Positions 1 through 8,456 of a stretch of DNA of 64,000 nucleotides are shown in pieces. Source of the stretch: Clostridium tunisiense TJ. GTDB taxonomy: Bacteria > Bacillota > Clostridia > Clostridiales > Clostridiaceae. The DNA lies in assembly GCF_000300195.1 (NCBI RefSeq), contig NZ_AMQH01000004.1:156631-220630 (forward strand), in the 5' to 3' direction. The first letter of the stretch is position 1; every line of letters begins with the position of its first letter. The position numbers were made by a program, and so were the translations under genes. A model generated the notes under the pieces. It saw only the letters and a program-made list of their open reading frames with translations, did no database searches and was not told the origin of the DNA.

Positions 1-759
1 TTTTCTTATGATGGAGGAGTTAAAAGTAATGTGTTAAAGACTTTTTACTATAGTCTTGCAGTGTATATAATACTTATTATTATATCTAAGGTCTTAACAA
101 TACCAGTTAAAAATGAGAAGAGGACTATACTGCACTTTGCAAATGTTTTTACTAATACAGGGTACATTGGATTTCCTATTTTAAATGCTATATATGGTGC
201 TGAAGCTGTAATGTATGGATCTATATTTAATATTTTCTTTAACATTTTCCTTTGGACCTACGGAATTATTATATTTAAAGGTAGGATGGAAAAACAGGAA
301 CTTGTAAAGGAACTATTGAAAGCACTAAGAAATCCATCACTTATAGCTGTATATATTGGCATTATAATGATGCTTCTTGATTTAAAGTTACCAGGAGTAG
401 TCTTAGCCAGTGCAAACTCTATTGGGAATATCACTGGCCCACTATCAATGATAATAATTGGAGTACTAGCAACTAAGGTAAATATAAAAGAGCACTTAAT
501 AGATTGGACGCTATACTATGGCATAGCTATGAAGTTAATCTTAATACCAGCGATATTATACTTCATTTCACTACTCATAAGAGATAGATCTATAGTTTCA
601 AACACAGTAATAATTTTAGGGTCCATGCCAGCAGCTGCAATGACCTCCATATTTTCAGATAGCTTTAACGTTAAGAGGGAATATGGTGCTGTGGTGGTAG
701 TTGCTACAACATTATTATCAATATTTACAATACCTATACTTTTAAGAATAATAATATAA
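1..759 (+). CDS. AEC-family transporter, 5' end outside window
   Basis: This is the C-terminal part of an auxin-efflux-carrier (AEC) type membrane transporter, a family that exports or imports organic acids and related solutes. The frame is open to base 1 (it reads through the GTG at 31), so the gene begins before the window; 252 codons are visible against about 300-310 in the family. Several hydrophobic helices are visible, with the family-typical stretch NTGYIGFPIL near the start of the visible part and GSMPAAAMTS near the C-terminal helices. A strong terminator follows the stop. The substrate cannot be told from sequence. Confidence 0.85.
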   Translation, partial: FSYDGGVKSNVLKTFYYSLAVYIILIIISKVLTIPVKNEKRTILHFANVFTNTGYIGFPILNAIYGAEAVMYGSIFNIFFNIFLWTYGIIIFKGRMEKQELVKELLKALRNPSLIAVYIGIIMMLLDLKLPGVVLASANSIGNITGPLSMIIIGVLATKVNIKEHLIDWTLYYGIAMKLILIPAILYFISLLIRDRSIVSNTVIILGSMPAAAMTSIFSDSFNVKREYGAVVVVATTLLSIFTIPILLRIII

Positions 760-776
760 AGGCTAATAAAGATATA

Positions 777-815
777 AAAAAAGGTTTGCTTAAGCGTTGA
801 GCAAACCTTTTTTAG
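777..815 (+). terminator. Rho-independent terminator
   Basis: A perfect 14-bp stem (777-790 with 800-813, GGTTTGCT/AGCAAACC core) with A and T tracts on its flanks closes the AEC transporter gene. Confidence 0.9.
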
Positions 816-849
816 TTGTACTGATAATAATAGATAAAACATTACTGGA

Positions 850-999
850 GTGGGTGTAGTTAGGATTCAATGTTATGGGGTTAGAGGGAGAAAAAATCAG
901 ATAATTATTGAGAGGCGAAAGATTATAGTGCAGGTGGATAACCTTGGTTATATTTATATAAAGACAAAGACTAGAGAATTTATTCCAATATATATGTAA
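850..999 (+). pseudogene. Remnant of YgjP/DUF45-like metallopeptidase N-terminus
   Basis: A 49-codon open stretch reads IIIERRKIIVQVDNLGYIYI in its middle, resembling the N-terminal beta-hairpin region of YgjP/WLM-type metallopeptidases (an IIERRK followed by a V-x-V-D-x-x-G strand). It stops at 997-999 with no HExxH region, and no clear RBS precedes it. It is best read as a gene relic; the similarity is by memory only. Confidence 0.3.
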
Positions 1000-1023
1000 G
1001 TAAAATACATAAATGGTATAATT
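995..1023 (+). promoter_or_regulatory. Extended -10 promoter of the GNAT gene
   Basis: TGGTATAAT (TATAAT at 1017-1022 with a TG one base upstream) is an extended -10 element about 115 bp before the 1138 start. The 29 bases here match the block at 6483-6511 almost exactly, so the promoter module occurs twice in the window. Confidence 0.6.
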
Positions 1024-1137
1024 AATTCATGTTGTTTTATAGAACAAAGATGGTGTTTCAAATATTAAAGACTGAAATCCACTAGTTAGATGAACCTGCA
1101 AATATAGAAAAGAGTTTAAGAGGAGCAAGGAATAAAT

Positions 1138-1836
1138 ATGTCTAGATTTGAAGAGTATTATAATAAGTTTCTAGGTGTAAACAAAAATGAAGTAACTGAG
1201 CATATGGTTTTTGAATCTATATACAGAGATATGCCCTTAAATAATAAATATTTTTATCCTATTATCATATCTAAATTTAATGATAGCATCATATGCTCTT
1301 GTTCTAGTAAGTTTGCTAGCATATGCAAAAGCAACTTTGATGGTAGCATGGAATCTATTTCAAACATACTAAAAGCTATGAATATAAATGACAATAAATA
1401 TAGGTTTAGAAAAATGAGACGATATTCGATAGAAAATCCAAATATGGTATTTGATACAAAGGCAGAGGTGTTAACAGAAGACATAATTAGAAAAGTTAAT
1501 TTTCAAGAAATAGAAGACAAAGAAAACTACATTAGAAGAAAGGAAAATATATTACAAGAGAAAAGACAATTTTTTATATTAAAAGATGGTAACATTGCAG
1601 CAACAGCATTTATTTCAGAAGTATATAGTAGTGGGTGCAATATTGTGGTTTATACTTTGCCTAATTATCGCAAGAAAGGTTATGGCAAAGAGGTAGTTAA
1701 GGCATGTATTAATTGGTGTCATCAGAATAATCTATTGCCAGTATACCTAGTTGAAGAAGAGAATAAAAATTCAATTAAATTAGTAGAGAGTTTAGGATTA
1801 GAACTAAAAAGTTATGAGTGGATTATATCAGAGTAA
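1138..1836 (+). CDS. GNAT family N-acetyltransferase
   Basis: The 232-residue protein has a GNAT acetyltransferase domain in its C-terminal half. The acetyl-CoA binding motif is seen as NYRKKGYGKEVV, followed by the CINWCHQNN helix and the NKNSIKLVESLGL region typical of motif B. The N-terminal 110 residues are lineage-specific and resemble the two-part clostridial GNATs. An AGGAGC box lies before the ATG. It transfers an acetyl group from acetyl-CoA to an amine, but the substrate is unknown. The gene stands alone behind its own extended -10 promoter. Confidence 0.8.
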   Translation: MSRFEEYYNKFLGVNKNEVTEHMVFESIYRDMPLNNKYFYPIIISKFNDSIICSCSSKFASICKSNFDGSMESISNILKAMNINDNKYRFRKMRRYSIENPNMVFDTKAEVLTEDIIRKVNFQEIEDKENYIRRKENILQEKRQFFILKDGNIAATAFISEVYSSGCNIVVYTLPNYRKKGYGKEVVKACINWCHQNNLLPVYLVEEENKNSIKLVESLGLELKSYEWIISE

Positions 1837-2153
1837 CATTAATTATGTGATTATTAGGGGAATTGTTAATGAAAATTACAAGAAAGTGTTTTAAATACCT
1901 AGAAGGTCAAAATTTAGATGGTGATGATATAGCAGGTGTAAATTAGGATGACTTTACAATAAGATTGGAGGTTAAAGAAATGAGAAATATAGGAGTAAAA
2001 TTTGAAATCCCCAAAGGATAGCCACCAAGCATTTAATAATGCAAGGCTACTTTCCTCTGGGGATGTTTCACATTTATGATAGATTTCTTAAAGAAAACTA
2101 CTAGTAAATTATTAATAGCAAAACTTTATTAGAATTAAGTATTAAATATTATA
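1837..2153. other. Intergenic stretch with short broken reading frames
   Basis: Between the GNAT gene and the ABC operon only short broken frames are visible: an ATG ORF of about 25 codons from 1869, and a second GGAGG-led piece near 1966-2021. Both end quickly and match nothing I recognise. They may be remnants of a decayed gene. The hairpin at 2006-2064 lies in the right part. Confidence 0.4.
2006..2064 (-). terminator. Long hairpin ending the siderophore ABC operon
   Basis: ATCCCCA-AGGA-AGCC pairs with GGCT-TTTCCT-TGGGGAT around an inner AAGCATTTAATAATGC hairpin. Read on the minus strand it lies about 90 bp after the ATPase stop and is followed by a T-rich run, as expected of the operon terminator. 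Confidence 0.65.
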
Positions 2154-2927
2154 TTACTGAAAAGTAATACACATAGGAGTATTAAACACAGGGCAGGGAA
2201 CTATTTTAGAGTTTATTTGAAAAACCTCTTTAATAAGACCTTCTGAGATAATTTCCTCTGGTTTTCCTTCCCCATAGACCTTGCCATCTTTAATTGCAAT
2301 TATGTGATCTGCATATCTACAAGCCAGGTTAATATCATGTAAAACTATTACAATAGTTCTATTCTCCTTCTCATTTAGCTCTTTTAATAAATCAAGGACT
2401 TCTATTTTATATTTAATATCTAAGTGGTTAGTAGGCTCATCTAGTAGGATGATGTCTGTTTGTTGAGCAAGAGTCATAGCAATCCAAGCTCGTTGTTTTT
2501 GACCACCAGAAAGATCAGATAGCTTTTTATCTTTTATATCACTTATGCCTGTTTTCTCAAGAGCATATTCTACTATTTTTTCATCTTCTTTACTCCATTG
2601 ATTAAACCAACTTTGGTATGGATATCTACCTTGTTTCACTAAGTTAAATACAGTTAAATCTGAAGGAGCAGTAGGGCTTTGAGTTAAGATTGAAAGCTTT
2701 TTAGCAACTTCCTTATTAGGTTTTGAAAAGATATCTTCATCTCCAAGAACTACCTTTCCCGCAAAGGGTTTTAAAAGTCTAGACATGGTTTTAAGTAAGG
2801 TAGATTTACCACAACCGTTACTTCCAACAAGAATGGTAATTTTATTTTTTGGTATAGTAACATTTATATCTTTAAGAACTATATAATCGCCATAGCCTAA
2901 AGTTAAGTTTTCTGCTGAAAAATTCAT
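2154..2927 (-). CDS. Iron-siderophore ABC transporter, ATP-binding protein
   Basis: This 257-residue FecE/FepC-type ATPase powers uptake of ferric siderophores. Walker A is GSNGCGKST (residues 35-43), the ABC signature is LSGGQKQR, Walker B is IILLDEPTNHLD, and the H-loop lies in VIVLHDINLA. It is the third gene of a minus-strand operon directly abutting the permease gene upstream (2928), so translation is probably coupled. The assignment to siderophore rather than cobalamin uptake rests on the receptor type and the Fur-like box in the shared promoter region. Confidence 0.93.
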   Translation of the reverse strand: MNFSAENLTLGYGDYIVLKDINVTIPKNKITILVGSNGCGKSTLLKTMSRLLKPFAGKVVLGDEDIFSKPNKEVAKKLSILTQSPTAPSDLTVFNLVKQGRYPYQSWFNQWSKEDEKIVEYALEKTGISDIKDKKLSDLSGGQKQRAWIAMTLAQQTDIILLDEPTNHLDIKYKIEVLDLLKELNEKENRTIVIVLHDINLACRYADHIIAIKDGKVYGEGKPEEIISEGLIKEVFQINSKIVPCPVFNTPMCITFQ

Positions 2928-3992
2928 TTAAATCCCTCTCTTCATAGTTCTTTGATTTTTAATCAGTAAGTAAATAAAAAATGGAGCACCAACACCAGCG
3001 GTAAAGATTCCTACAGGTAAATCTAAAGGGAAAAATAGTGTTCTTGCAGCTAAATCAGATAACACCACTATGATTCCACCTATTAAAGCAGATAAAGGAA
3101 TTATATTTTCAAAGCTAGAGTTGGTAAGTTTCCTGCATATATGTGGTGCAATAAGACCAACAAAACTAATGCCACCACCTACAGCAACGGCGCCACTAGC
3201 AAGGGCTGCACTGATAATCATAAGTAAAAATCTATATTTTTCAACTTTAGTTCCAAGACCCGTTGAAATGTTATCTTCAAGATTTTGAAGGTTTAATTCT
3301 CTTGTGAAAATTATTGTAAGAATAAATAATAATATAAACCAAGGAGTTAGAAGCTTAACGTGAGTCCAGCTGGTTCCGTATATTGTACCTGTTAACCAAA
3401 TTTGAGCTTCTGCAATGAAAACTACAGGTCCGCTTATTATTAAAATGGAGGTAATTGCTTTTAGGGCTCCTGATATTGCAATACCAATAAGGATTAACCT
3501 AAAAGGAGTTACTCCTTTTTTTAGTGCAAGAAAATAAATTAATAAAACTGATAAAAAGGCACCAGCAAAAGTAAATACAGGCATATAAAATATACTGGTA
3601 GTTAGTGAGTTGTTCTTTGGATTTGTAAATAGAGTTAAAAACAAAAGAGCACCAACAGAACCACCATTTACTACTCCCATAACATTTGGATCAGCTAAAG
3701 GATTTTTAACAACTCCTTGCAAAATTGCACCAGAAAGACCTAAGGAGGCACCAACTAAAAAACCAACTAAGGCTCTTGGGAGTCTTAGAGAATTAATTAT
3801 GTAAGCTTCTCCACCTTTTCCACCTAAAATTGTGTTAATGACTTTATCAAGTGGAATAAATGTTTGTCCAATACAAAGGCTAATAACCATTGATATAAGT
3901 CCTAATAATAAGATTGATATTAATACTTTAAAACTTCTTTTCTCATATATTAAAGAAAATTTATCTTTTCTAACTACTATAAACTTATCCAT
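2928..3992 (-). CDS. Iron-siderophore ABC transporter permease (FecCD family)
   Basis: A 354-residue FecCD/BtuC-type permease with about ten hydrophobic helices. Family signatures are visible: RLPRALVGFLVGASLGLSGA near residues 68-87, NPLADPNVMGV, and GGISFVGLIAPHICR ahead of the C-terminal helices. It overlaps the upstream permease gene by one base (stop and start share base 3992), so the two are translationally coupled and should form a heterodimeric channel. The cytoplasmic N-terminus is longer than usual and lysine-rich. Confidence 0.93.
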   Translation of the reverse strand: MDKFIVVRKDKFSLIYEKRSFKVLISILLLGLISMVISLCIGQTFIPLDKVINTILGGKGGEAYIINSLRLPRALVGFLVGASLGLSGAILQGVVKNPLADPNVMGVVNGGSVGALLFLTLFTNPKNNSLTTSIFYMPVFTFAGAFLSVLLIYFLALKKGVTPFRLILIGIAISGALKAITSILIISGPVVFIAEAQIWLTGTIYGTSWTHVKLLTPWFILLFILTIIFTRELNLQNLEDNISTGLGTKVEKYRFLLMIISAALASGAVAVGGGISFVGLIAPHICRKLTNSSFENIIPLSALIGGIIVVLSDLAARTLFFPLDLPVGIFTAGVGAPFFIYLLIKNQRTMKRGI

Positions 3993-5014
3993 TACTTATT
4001 TTCCGCCTTTCTAGCTATATAAACAAAGAAAAAGGTACCTATTATAGCTGTAACTGCTCCAACTGGAACTTCTTTTGGGTATATTATAAATCTTGAAGCA
4101 ATATCAGAAAGTAAAAGAAGTATGGAACCAAGCACTGCACTATAAGGAATTACCCATTTAAATTCTGACCCAACCATTGCCTTTGTAATATGTGGAATAA
4201 CTAGACCCACAAGGCTAATTGGACCTGCAACGGCTACAGAAGCTCCAGCTAAAATCACTACAAGAATTATCATTTGAACCTTTAATAGCTCTGTTTTTAC
4301 TCCAAGACCTTTTGCAATTTCTTCTCCTAGAGAAAATATATCTAAATTTCGTGCCATTAAAAAACTTAAAATAAGGGCTATTATAATGAAGGGCATCACC
4401 TTTAAAAGAGTATCTATATTTGTTCCTTCAACAGAACCTGTGAGCCAATATATAATTTCTTCCATTGTAGTTTGATCTTTATAAAGCACTGATTGAGTAA
4501 AGGACATAAATAAGGCTGAGATTGCAGCTCCAGATATGGTTAAATCGAAGGTTTGGATGTGTCCCTTTAAACCACCAGCAAGGGTGTACACTAAAACTAC
4601 AGAAAGTGCGGCACCTATAAAAGAAAACAAAATTGAGTAATTAGTTCCAACACTAGGGAAAAAACTATATACAAATACCATGAAAAAAGCTGCTCCTGAA
4701 TTAACTCCTAAAAGCCCAGGGGAGGCCATAGGGTTTTTGGTTAAAGTTTGCATTAAAACTCCAGAAACACTTAAAGCAGCTCCAACAAACAGAGCAGTTA
4801 GAGCTCTTGGCATTCTTGAACTTTGTATTACTATTTGTTCTGTAGTACCTTGGAAGTTTTTATAGGTACTATATAAATCCTTTAAATCTGTTTTTATGTA
4901 ACCTAATACTATACTTCCGAGAAAAGCTAGTACTAAGATCAAAATTAAAATAATAAGAAGAAACACTTTTCTTTTGTTATTGTGTAGAACCTGTTTATTA
5001 CTTATAGAAAACAC
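3992..5014 (-). CDS. Iron-siderophore ABC transporter permease (FecCD family)
   Basis: First gene of the minus-strand operon, 340 residues, also FecCD type. It has SSRMPRALTALFVGAALSVS and NPMASPGLLGVN in the N-terminal half and GPISLVGLVIPHITK near the C-terminus. It starts with GTG preceded by a GAGAGGATG ribosome binding site. The pair of unequal permeases plus one ATPase is the standard layout for siderophore importers such as YfiZ-YfhA. Transcription probably begins at the minus promoter at 5057-5085. Confidence 0.93.
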   Translation of the reverse strand: MFSISNKQVLHNNKRKVFLLIILILILVLAFLGSIVLGYIKTDLKDLYSTYKNFQGTTEQIVIQSSRMPRALTALFVGAALSVSGVLMQTLTKNPMASPGLLGVNSGAAFFMVFVYSFFPSVGTNYSILFSFIGAALSVVLVYTLAGGLKGHIQTFDLTISGAAISALFMSFTQSVLYKDQTTMEEIIYWLTGSVEGTNIDTLLKVMPFIIIALILSFLMARNLDIFSLGEEIAKGLGVKTELLKVQMIILVVILAGASVAVAGPISLVGLVIPHITKAMVGSEFKWVIPYSAVLGSILLLLSDIASRFIIYPKEVPVGAVTAIIGTFFFVYIARKAENK

Positions 5015-5056
5015 TATGTAACATCCTCTCTAAAATAAATATATAAATTCATATAT

Positions 5057-5085
5057 AGTATAAAGTCAGATTTCATAGGTGTCAA
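5057..5085 (-). promoter_or_regulatory. Promoter of the siderophore permease/ATPase operon
   Basis: On the minus strand TTGACA (5080-5085) and TATACT (5057-5062) are separated by exactly 17 bases, a near-consensus housekeeping promoter about 45 bp upstream of the permease start. Confidence 0.8.
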
Positions 5086-5091
5086 TGATAT

Positions 5092-5106
5092 TAAAAATTG
5101 TTATCA
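5092..5106. promoter_or_regulatory. Candidate Fur box between divergent promoters
   Basis: TAAAAATTGTTATCA matches 11 of the 14 fixed positions of the 7-1-7 Fur box TGATAATNATTATCA, with a perfect right half-site. It lies just upstream of both divergent promoters. The match is weaker than those at feoA and feoB in this window. Confidence 0.45.
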
Positions 5107-5124
5107 AATCTAAATGAAAATCAG

Positions 5125-5153
5125 TTGCAATTAATAAAAAGCTATGATATTAT
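5125..5153 (+). promoter_or_regulatory. Promoter of the siderophore receptor gene
   Basis: TTGCAA (5125-5130), 17 bases, TATTAT (5148-5153); about 60 bp before the receptor start. Confidence 0.7.
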
Positions 5154-5211
5154 ACATCTAGGCAAAATATAGCTTGAAAAGAAATTTAATATATATTTGG
5201 AGGGAATACAT

Positions 5212-6204
5212 ATGTTTAGCAACAGTTTAAAAAGTAAAATTAGCAAGAAAATATTAAAAGCAGTTACAGCACTTTCACTAACAATGATTATGGGTGTAAC
5301 CTTCACAGCTTGCTCAAGTGGTGAGGCAAAAGATGCTCCAGCTGATGCAAGCAAAGCAACAAGAACAGTGGACCATGCTATGGGACAAACTGTAATAAAT
5401 GGTGAGCCTAAGAAGGTAGTTATTCTTACAAATGAAGGAACAGAAGCTTTACTTGAACTAGGAGTTAAGCCAGTGGGAGCAGTTCAATCTTGGACTGGTA
5501 AACCATGGTATGCACATATAGAAAAGGAAATGGAAGGAGTTCAAAACTTAGGAACAGAAGGCCAAGTTAACATAGAGGCAATAGCTGCACTTAAACCAGA
5601 TTTAATTATTGGTAATAAAATGAGACACGAAAAAATATACACTCAGCTTTCTGAAATAGCACCAACAGTATACTCAGATACTCTAAGAGGTGAATGGAAG
5701 ACAAACTTTGAGTTTTATGGCAAGGTACTAAATAAAGAAAAAGAAGCAAAAGAAGTTTTAAGTAAATTTGATGCTAGAGTTGAAAAGATAGCTAAAACAG
5801 CTGGAGACAAGCTTCAAACTAAGGTTTCCTTAGTAAGATTTATGCCTGGTAAAACTAGAATATATCTTGGAGATACTTTTTCAGGAACTATCCTTAAGCA
5901 AATCGGCTTTGCTAGACCAGAAGCTCAACAAAGTACAGAATTTACATTAGAAATTGGCAAAGAAAGAATTAAAGAAGCTGATGGAGATGTAATGTTCTAC
6001 TTTACCTATGAAAATGAAAAAGGTGAAGGAGCAGCTAGAGAAAAAGAATGGGTTGAAGATCCACTATTTAAAACTTTAGAAGTATCTAAAAACAATAAAG
6101 TTTTTAAGGTTGATGATGCTATATGGAATACAGCTGGTGGAGTTAAAGCTGCTAACTTAATGTTAGATGACGTTGAGAAGTTTATCAAAGATGGCACGTT
6201 TTAA
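5212..6204 (+). CDS. Iron-siderophore ABC transporter substrate-binding lipoprotein
   Basis: A 330-residue periplasmic-binding-type lipoprotein that captures a ferric siderophore at the cell surface for the divergently encoded permease/ATPase. The ATG at 5212 is chosen because a GGAGGG site lies at 5199-5204; the upstream in-frame TTG at 5197 would overlap that site. A signal peptide ends in TFTAC, lipidated Cys34. A FhuD/YfiY-type type III fold follows: NGEPKKVVILTNEGTEALLELG, then NIEAIAALKPDLIIGN, a long linking helix, and a C-terminal lobe ending in VDDAIWNTAGGVKAANLMLDD. The siderophore is unknown; the closest types are hydroxamate or citrate-hydroxamate receptors. Confidence 0.92.
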   Translation: MFSNSLKSKISKKILKAVTALSLTMIMGVTFTACSSGEAKDAPADASKATRTVDHAMGQTVINGEPKKVVILTNEGTEALLELGVKPVGAVQSWTGKPWYAHIEKEMEGVQNLGTEGQVNIEAIAALKPDLIIGNKMRHEKIYTQLSEIAPTVYSDTLRGEWKTNFEFYGKVLNKEKEAKEVLSKFDARVEKIAKTAGDKLQTKVSLVRFMPGKTRIYLGDTFSGTILKQIGFARPEAQQSTEFTLEIGKERIKEADGDVMFYFTYENEKGEGAAREKEWVEDPLFKTLEVSKNNKVFKVDDAIWNTAGGVKAANLMLDDVEKFIKDGTF

Positions 6205-6232
6205 CATAGAATAACTAAAAAAAAATAATATT

Positions 6233-6297
6233 AGACAATTTATAGCTAAAGCTTTTAAGGAGCTCAAGTGTTAGCTATGGATTGTCTTTTTGTTTTT
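6233..6297 (+). terminator. Long rho-independent terminator of the receptor gene
   Basis: AGACAAT and ATAGCTAA pair with TTAGCTAT and ATTGTCT around an AGCTTTTAAGGAGCT inner hairpin, followed by TTTTTGTTTTT. Confidence 0.88.
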
Positions 6298-6405
6298 GGA
6301 ATAGAACTTATCATAGGATAGAAATTAGATGTTATTACTTTAAAAGTGCAGATTTTAAAGCAGAATCGTTGTAAATAAAAATTAAGAGGAAAAGAAGAGA
6401 GAGTT

Positions 6406-6440
6406 AAGTTTGTTGAAAGTGTTCAGCAAACTTTTTTATT
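6406..6440 (+). terminator. Rho-independent terminator without an assigned gene
   Basis: AAGTTTGTTGAA pairs with TTCAGCAAACTT (one G-U) and a T run follows. No convincing coding frame lies between 6298 and 6405, so this may close a decayed gene or a small transcript. Confidence 0.7.
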
Positions 6441-6482
6441 GGAAGAAGATACAAATAATGCTAATTTATTTAAATATTCAGA

Positions 6483-6511
6483 TGTAGGTAAAAGGCATAA
6501 ATGGTATAATT
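6483..6511 (+). promoter_or_regulatory. Extended -10 promoter before the cassette-like array
   Basis: TATAAT at 6505-6510 preceded by TG; 26 of 29 bases are identical to the promoter block at 995-1023. It is positioned to transcribe the DUF4085-like ORF and possibly the ORFs after it. Confidence 0.6.
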
Positions 6512-6558
6512 TACTTATGTGATTTCACGATTAATTATTATAAATAGGAGTAGTTATT

Positions 6559-7029
6559 TTGAGAGTATTTACAAGAAAACTATATGAAGAGATGCAAGTT
6601 GAGGGTAAAAATAATTTTAATATTTTTTTCGAAAAATTTAGAAAAACTTGTAATGACTACAACAGTCATTACAAAGCAATAGAAAGCAGTCTCCCTATGG
6701 GTATTATAAATTTAGAAAAAGAATATGATCTTCATGATTCAAAAGTAGTATCTATAGAAAATGTATCTGAATATGAATTAATACTTACAATTGACTGTAA
6801 TGCATGTATGAAAAACAGAGGAATTCACAATTTGGTATTTACTGGTGTTAAGTTTGCAGTAATACCTAGTAATATATGTGGAAGTTATTGTATCTGGAAT
6901 GAAGTGTATCTGTATGAAGAAGAAAGTTTTGAACTTAACATACTAATGGATGGTCCAGAAAAATTTCTAAATTTAAGTGAATTTAAAATAATTGCAAATA
7001 ACTTATCAATATATTCAATTGAAGAATAA
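6559..7029 (+). CDS. DUF4085-like protein (first ORF of attC-like array)
   Basis: A 156-residue protein beginning MRVFTRKLYEEMQ, which resembles the N-terminus of DUF4085 proteins. It starts with TTG behind an AGGAG site. No signal peptide, membrane segment or catalytic motif is visible; the centre is beta-strand-like (NVSEYELILTIDCNACMKNR). Function unknown. It is followed 18 bases after its stop by attC-like site A, and it is the first of several same-strand small ORFs separated by such sites. Confidence 0.7.
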   Translation: MRVFTRKLYEEMQVEGKNNFNIFFEKFRKTCNDYNSHYKAIESSLPMGIINLEKEYDLHDSKVVSIENVSEYELILTIDCNACMKNRGIHNLVFTGVKFAVIPSNICGSYCIWNEVYLYEEESFELNILMDGPEKFLNLSEFKIIANNLSIYSIEE

Positions 7030-7046
7030 GTGAAACGCTTTCAATC

Positions 7047-7172
7047 AACTAACAGTGCACTCAAGTCGAATTTTACATATGATGGTCAAGCCTTTGCAGT
7101 AGCTAAAGTAAATTTATTAACCAAGCCAAGTATGGCTAGGTTAATAAGCGTCGGAAGTACGAAACGTTATAA
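7047..7172 (+). other. attC-like site A
   Basis: The site opens with CTAAC (R'' box, 7049-7053) and CACTCAAG (L''), has an inner TTAACC-AGCC/GGCT-GGTTAA hairpin at about 7117-7144, and closes with CGAAAC then GTTAT (R' box, 7166-7170). This R''-L''-foldback-L'-R' order is that of integron attC sites. L' is degenerate here. It shares GATGGTCAAGC with site D. Confidence 0.55.
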
Positions 7173-7209
7173 GACATCATCTTTAAGGAAGTATAGTATG
7201 GAGGGGAAC

Positions 7210-8265
7210 ATGGATTTCGATAAAATTAGATATGAATTACAAAGCCAATTCAATAGCAATTCTTTAGATGAGGGTTTAATAGGTAAATTAGCAAGTGCAT
7301 ATATGGAGACGAGGGATTTTGAGAGAGCTTACGAAATTTTGAAGTATGGAGTTGAAATAATTCCATGCATTCAAACGTTGACTAATCTAGGGTATTTCTA
7401 TCTTTATGAGGGTGAACCTAATGGTGAAGGGTGGAGATATCGAGAGGATAAGGCTATAACTGTGTTAGAAAAAGCTGTTAATTTAAATCCTCAATCTCAT
7501 ATTCCATACTCAGTATTAGGGGAAGCGTATTTAACCAAGAATGAAGATAGTAAGGCAGAATTTGTACTTAAAAAAGCTATTGAGATAGAACAAACTTCAG
7601 CGAATTTAAACAACTTAGGTGTAGCCCTTTACAGACAGAATAAATTCAAAGAGGCAAAGGTACACTTCTATAATTCTCACTTAAAAAGAAAATTAAAACA
7701 TTATACATTTCGACCATATCTAAACTATGGAATGACTTTAGCAAAACTAGGAATTGAAAGAGAGGCTGAAACAGTTGCTAAATATTTATTAAATAATGGA
7801 GAAGATAAAACATTTGAAGTTGATACAGTAGATATTATAAATATTTACTATGAAATAAAGGATTTAAACAAAGTTACCGAGTTATATCCAATAGCATTTG
7901 AGGAGGTTGCTATTTCTCCTCAAGATTTTGAAATGTATATATTTGCACTTAAGCAATTAGGTTATGAAAATACTATAGATAAGCTTTTTATTGATACTCT
8001 CAAAGATAAAGATGAATTAATAAAAGACATTATAGAAGATGATGAAATAGATGAAGAAAGCAAAAAGTATCAAGTAACTAATGCGTTTAGAGAAATAACA
8101 GAGTTTCGAAATAGTTATGATAAAGTTAAACGTGGGAAGATAATACAGAGTTACTATCAACCATTTATTGAAAAGGATTGTTATCTATTCGGGTGTTTGA
8201 GGCACAAAAATCCAGTTTATTCTGAGATAATAAAAGTTAATGCTGCCAAAGGTGACTTCTTATAA
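7210..8265 (+). CDS. Tetratricopeptide repeat protein
   Basis: A 351-residue soluble TPR protein. The ATG at 7210 follows a GGAGGGG site; the longer frame from 7030 reads through attC-like site A and is rejected. TPR units are seen around AYMETRDFERAYEILKYGVE, the NLNPQSHIPYSVLGEAYLTK unit, and NLNNLGVALYRQNKFKEAK. The C-terminal third is acidic and not repeat-like. TPR proteins act as protein-protein adaptors; no partner is evident. Its stop codon TAA (8263-8265) lies inside the TATAAC box that opens attC-like site B, as in integron cassettes. Confidence 0.8.
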   Translation: MDFDKIRYELQSQFNSNSLDEGLIGKLASAYMETRDFERAYEILKYGVEIIPCIQTLTNLGYFYLYEGEPNGEGWRYREDKAITVLEKAVNLNPQSHIPYSVLGEAYLTKNEDSKAEFVLKKAIEIEQTSANLNNLGVALYRQNKFKEAKVHFYNSHLKRKLKHYTFRPYLNYGMTLAKLGIEREAETVAKYLLNNGEDKTFEVDTVDIINIYYEIKDLNKVTELYPIAFEEVAISPQDFEMYIFALKQLGYENTIDKLFIDTLKDKDELIKDIIEDDEIDEESKKYQVTNAFREITEFRNSYDKVKRGKIIQSYYQPFIEKDCYLFGCLRHKNPVYSEIIKVNAAKGDFL

Positions 8266-8387
8266 CAATGAACTCAAGTTCCCTTTGCTTAATATAGGGT
8301 TAAGACTCCGAAGAAGCAAAAGCATATTCCTTAACCTAGCCAAGTTTGGCTGGGTGAATAAGCATCTTAAGTATGAGACGTTAGTCC
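8261..8387 (+). other. attC-like site B (best conserved)
   Basis: TATAAC (8261-8266, R''), ACTCAAG (8272-8278, L''), an inner CCTAGCCAA/TTGGCTGGG hairpin (8335-8353), CTTAAGT (8366-8372, L') and GTTAG (8380-8384, R') are all present and pair in order. The opening TATAACAA-CTCAAG closely resembles the start of Vibrio VCR and resistance-cassette attC sites. The preceding gene stops within R''. Confidence 0.65.
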
Positions 8388-8456
8388 AAACCCTTTTACA
8401 GCCAGTAAAGGCATTACACGTATATTATATTCATTTTTGATTTGGAGGTTTTTTAT

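Noticed and set aside
6233..6297. A fifth attC-like site because of CTCAAG at 6263
   Set aside because: The stem ends in a T run and lacks TAAC and GTTA boxes; it is a terminator.
7030..7209. N-terminal extension of the TPR gene
   Set aside because: It reads through attC-like site A, and a strong RBS with ATG lies at 7210.
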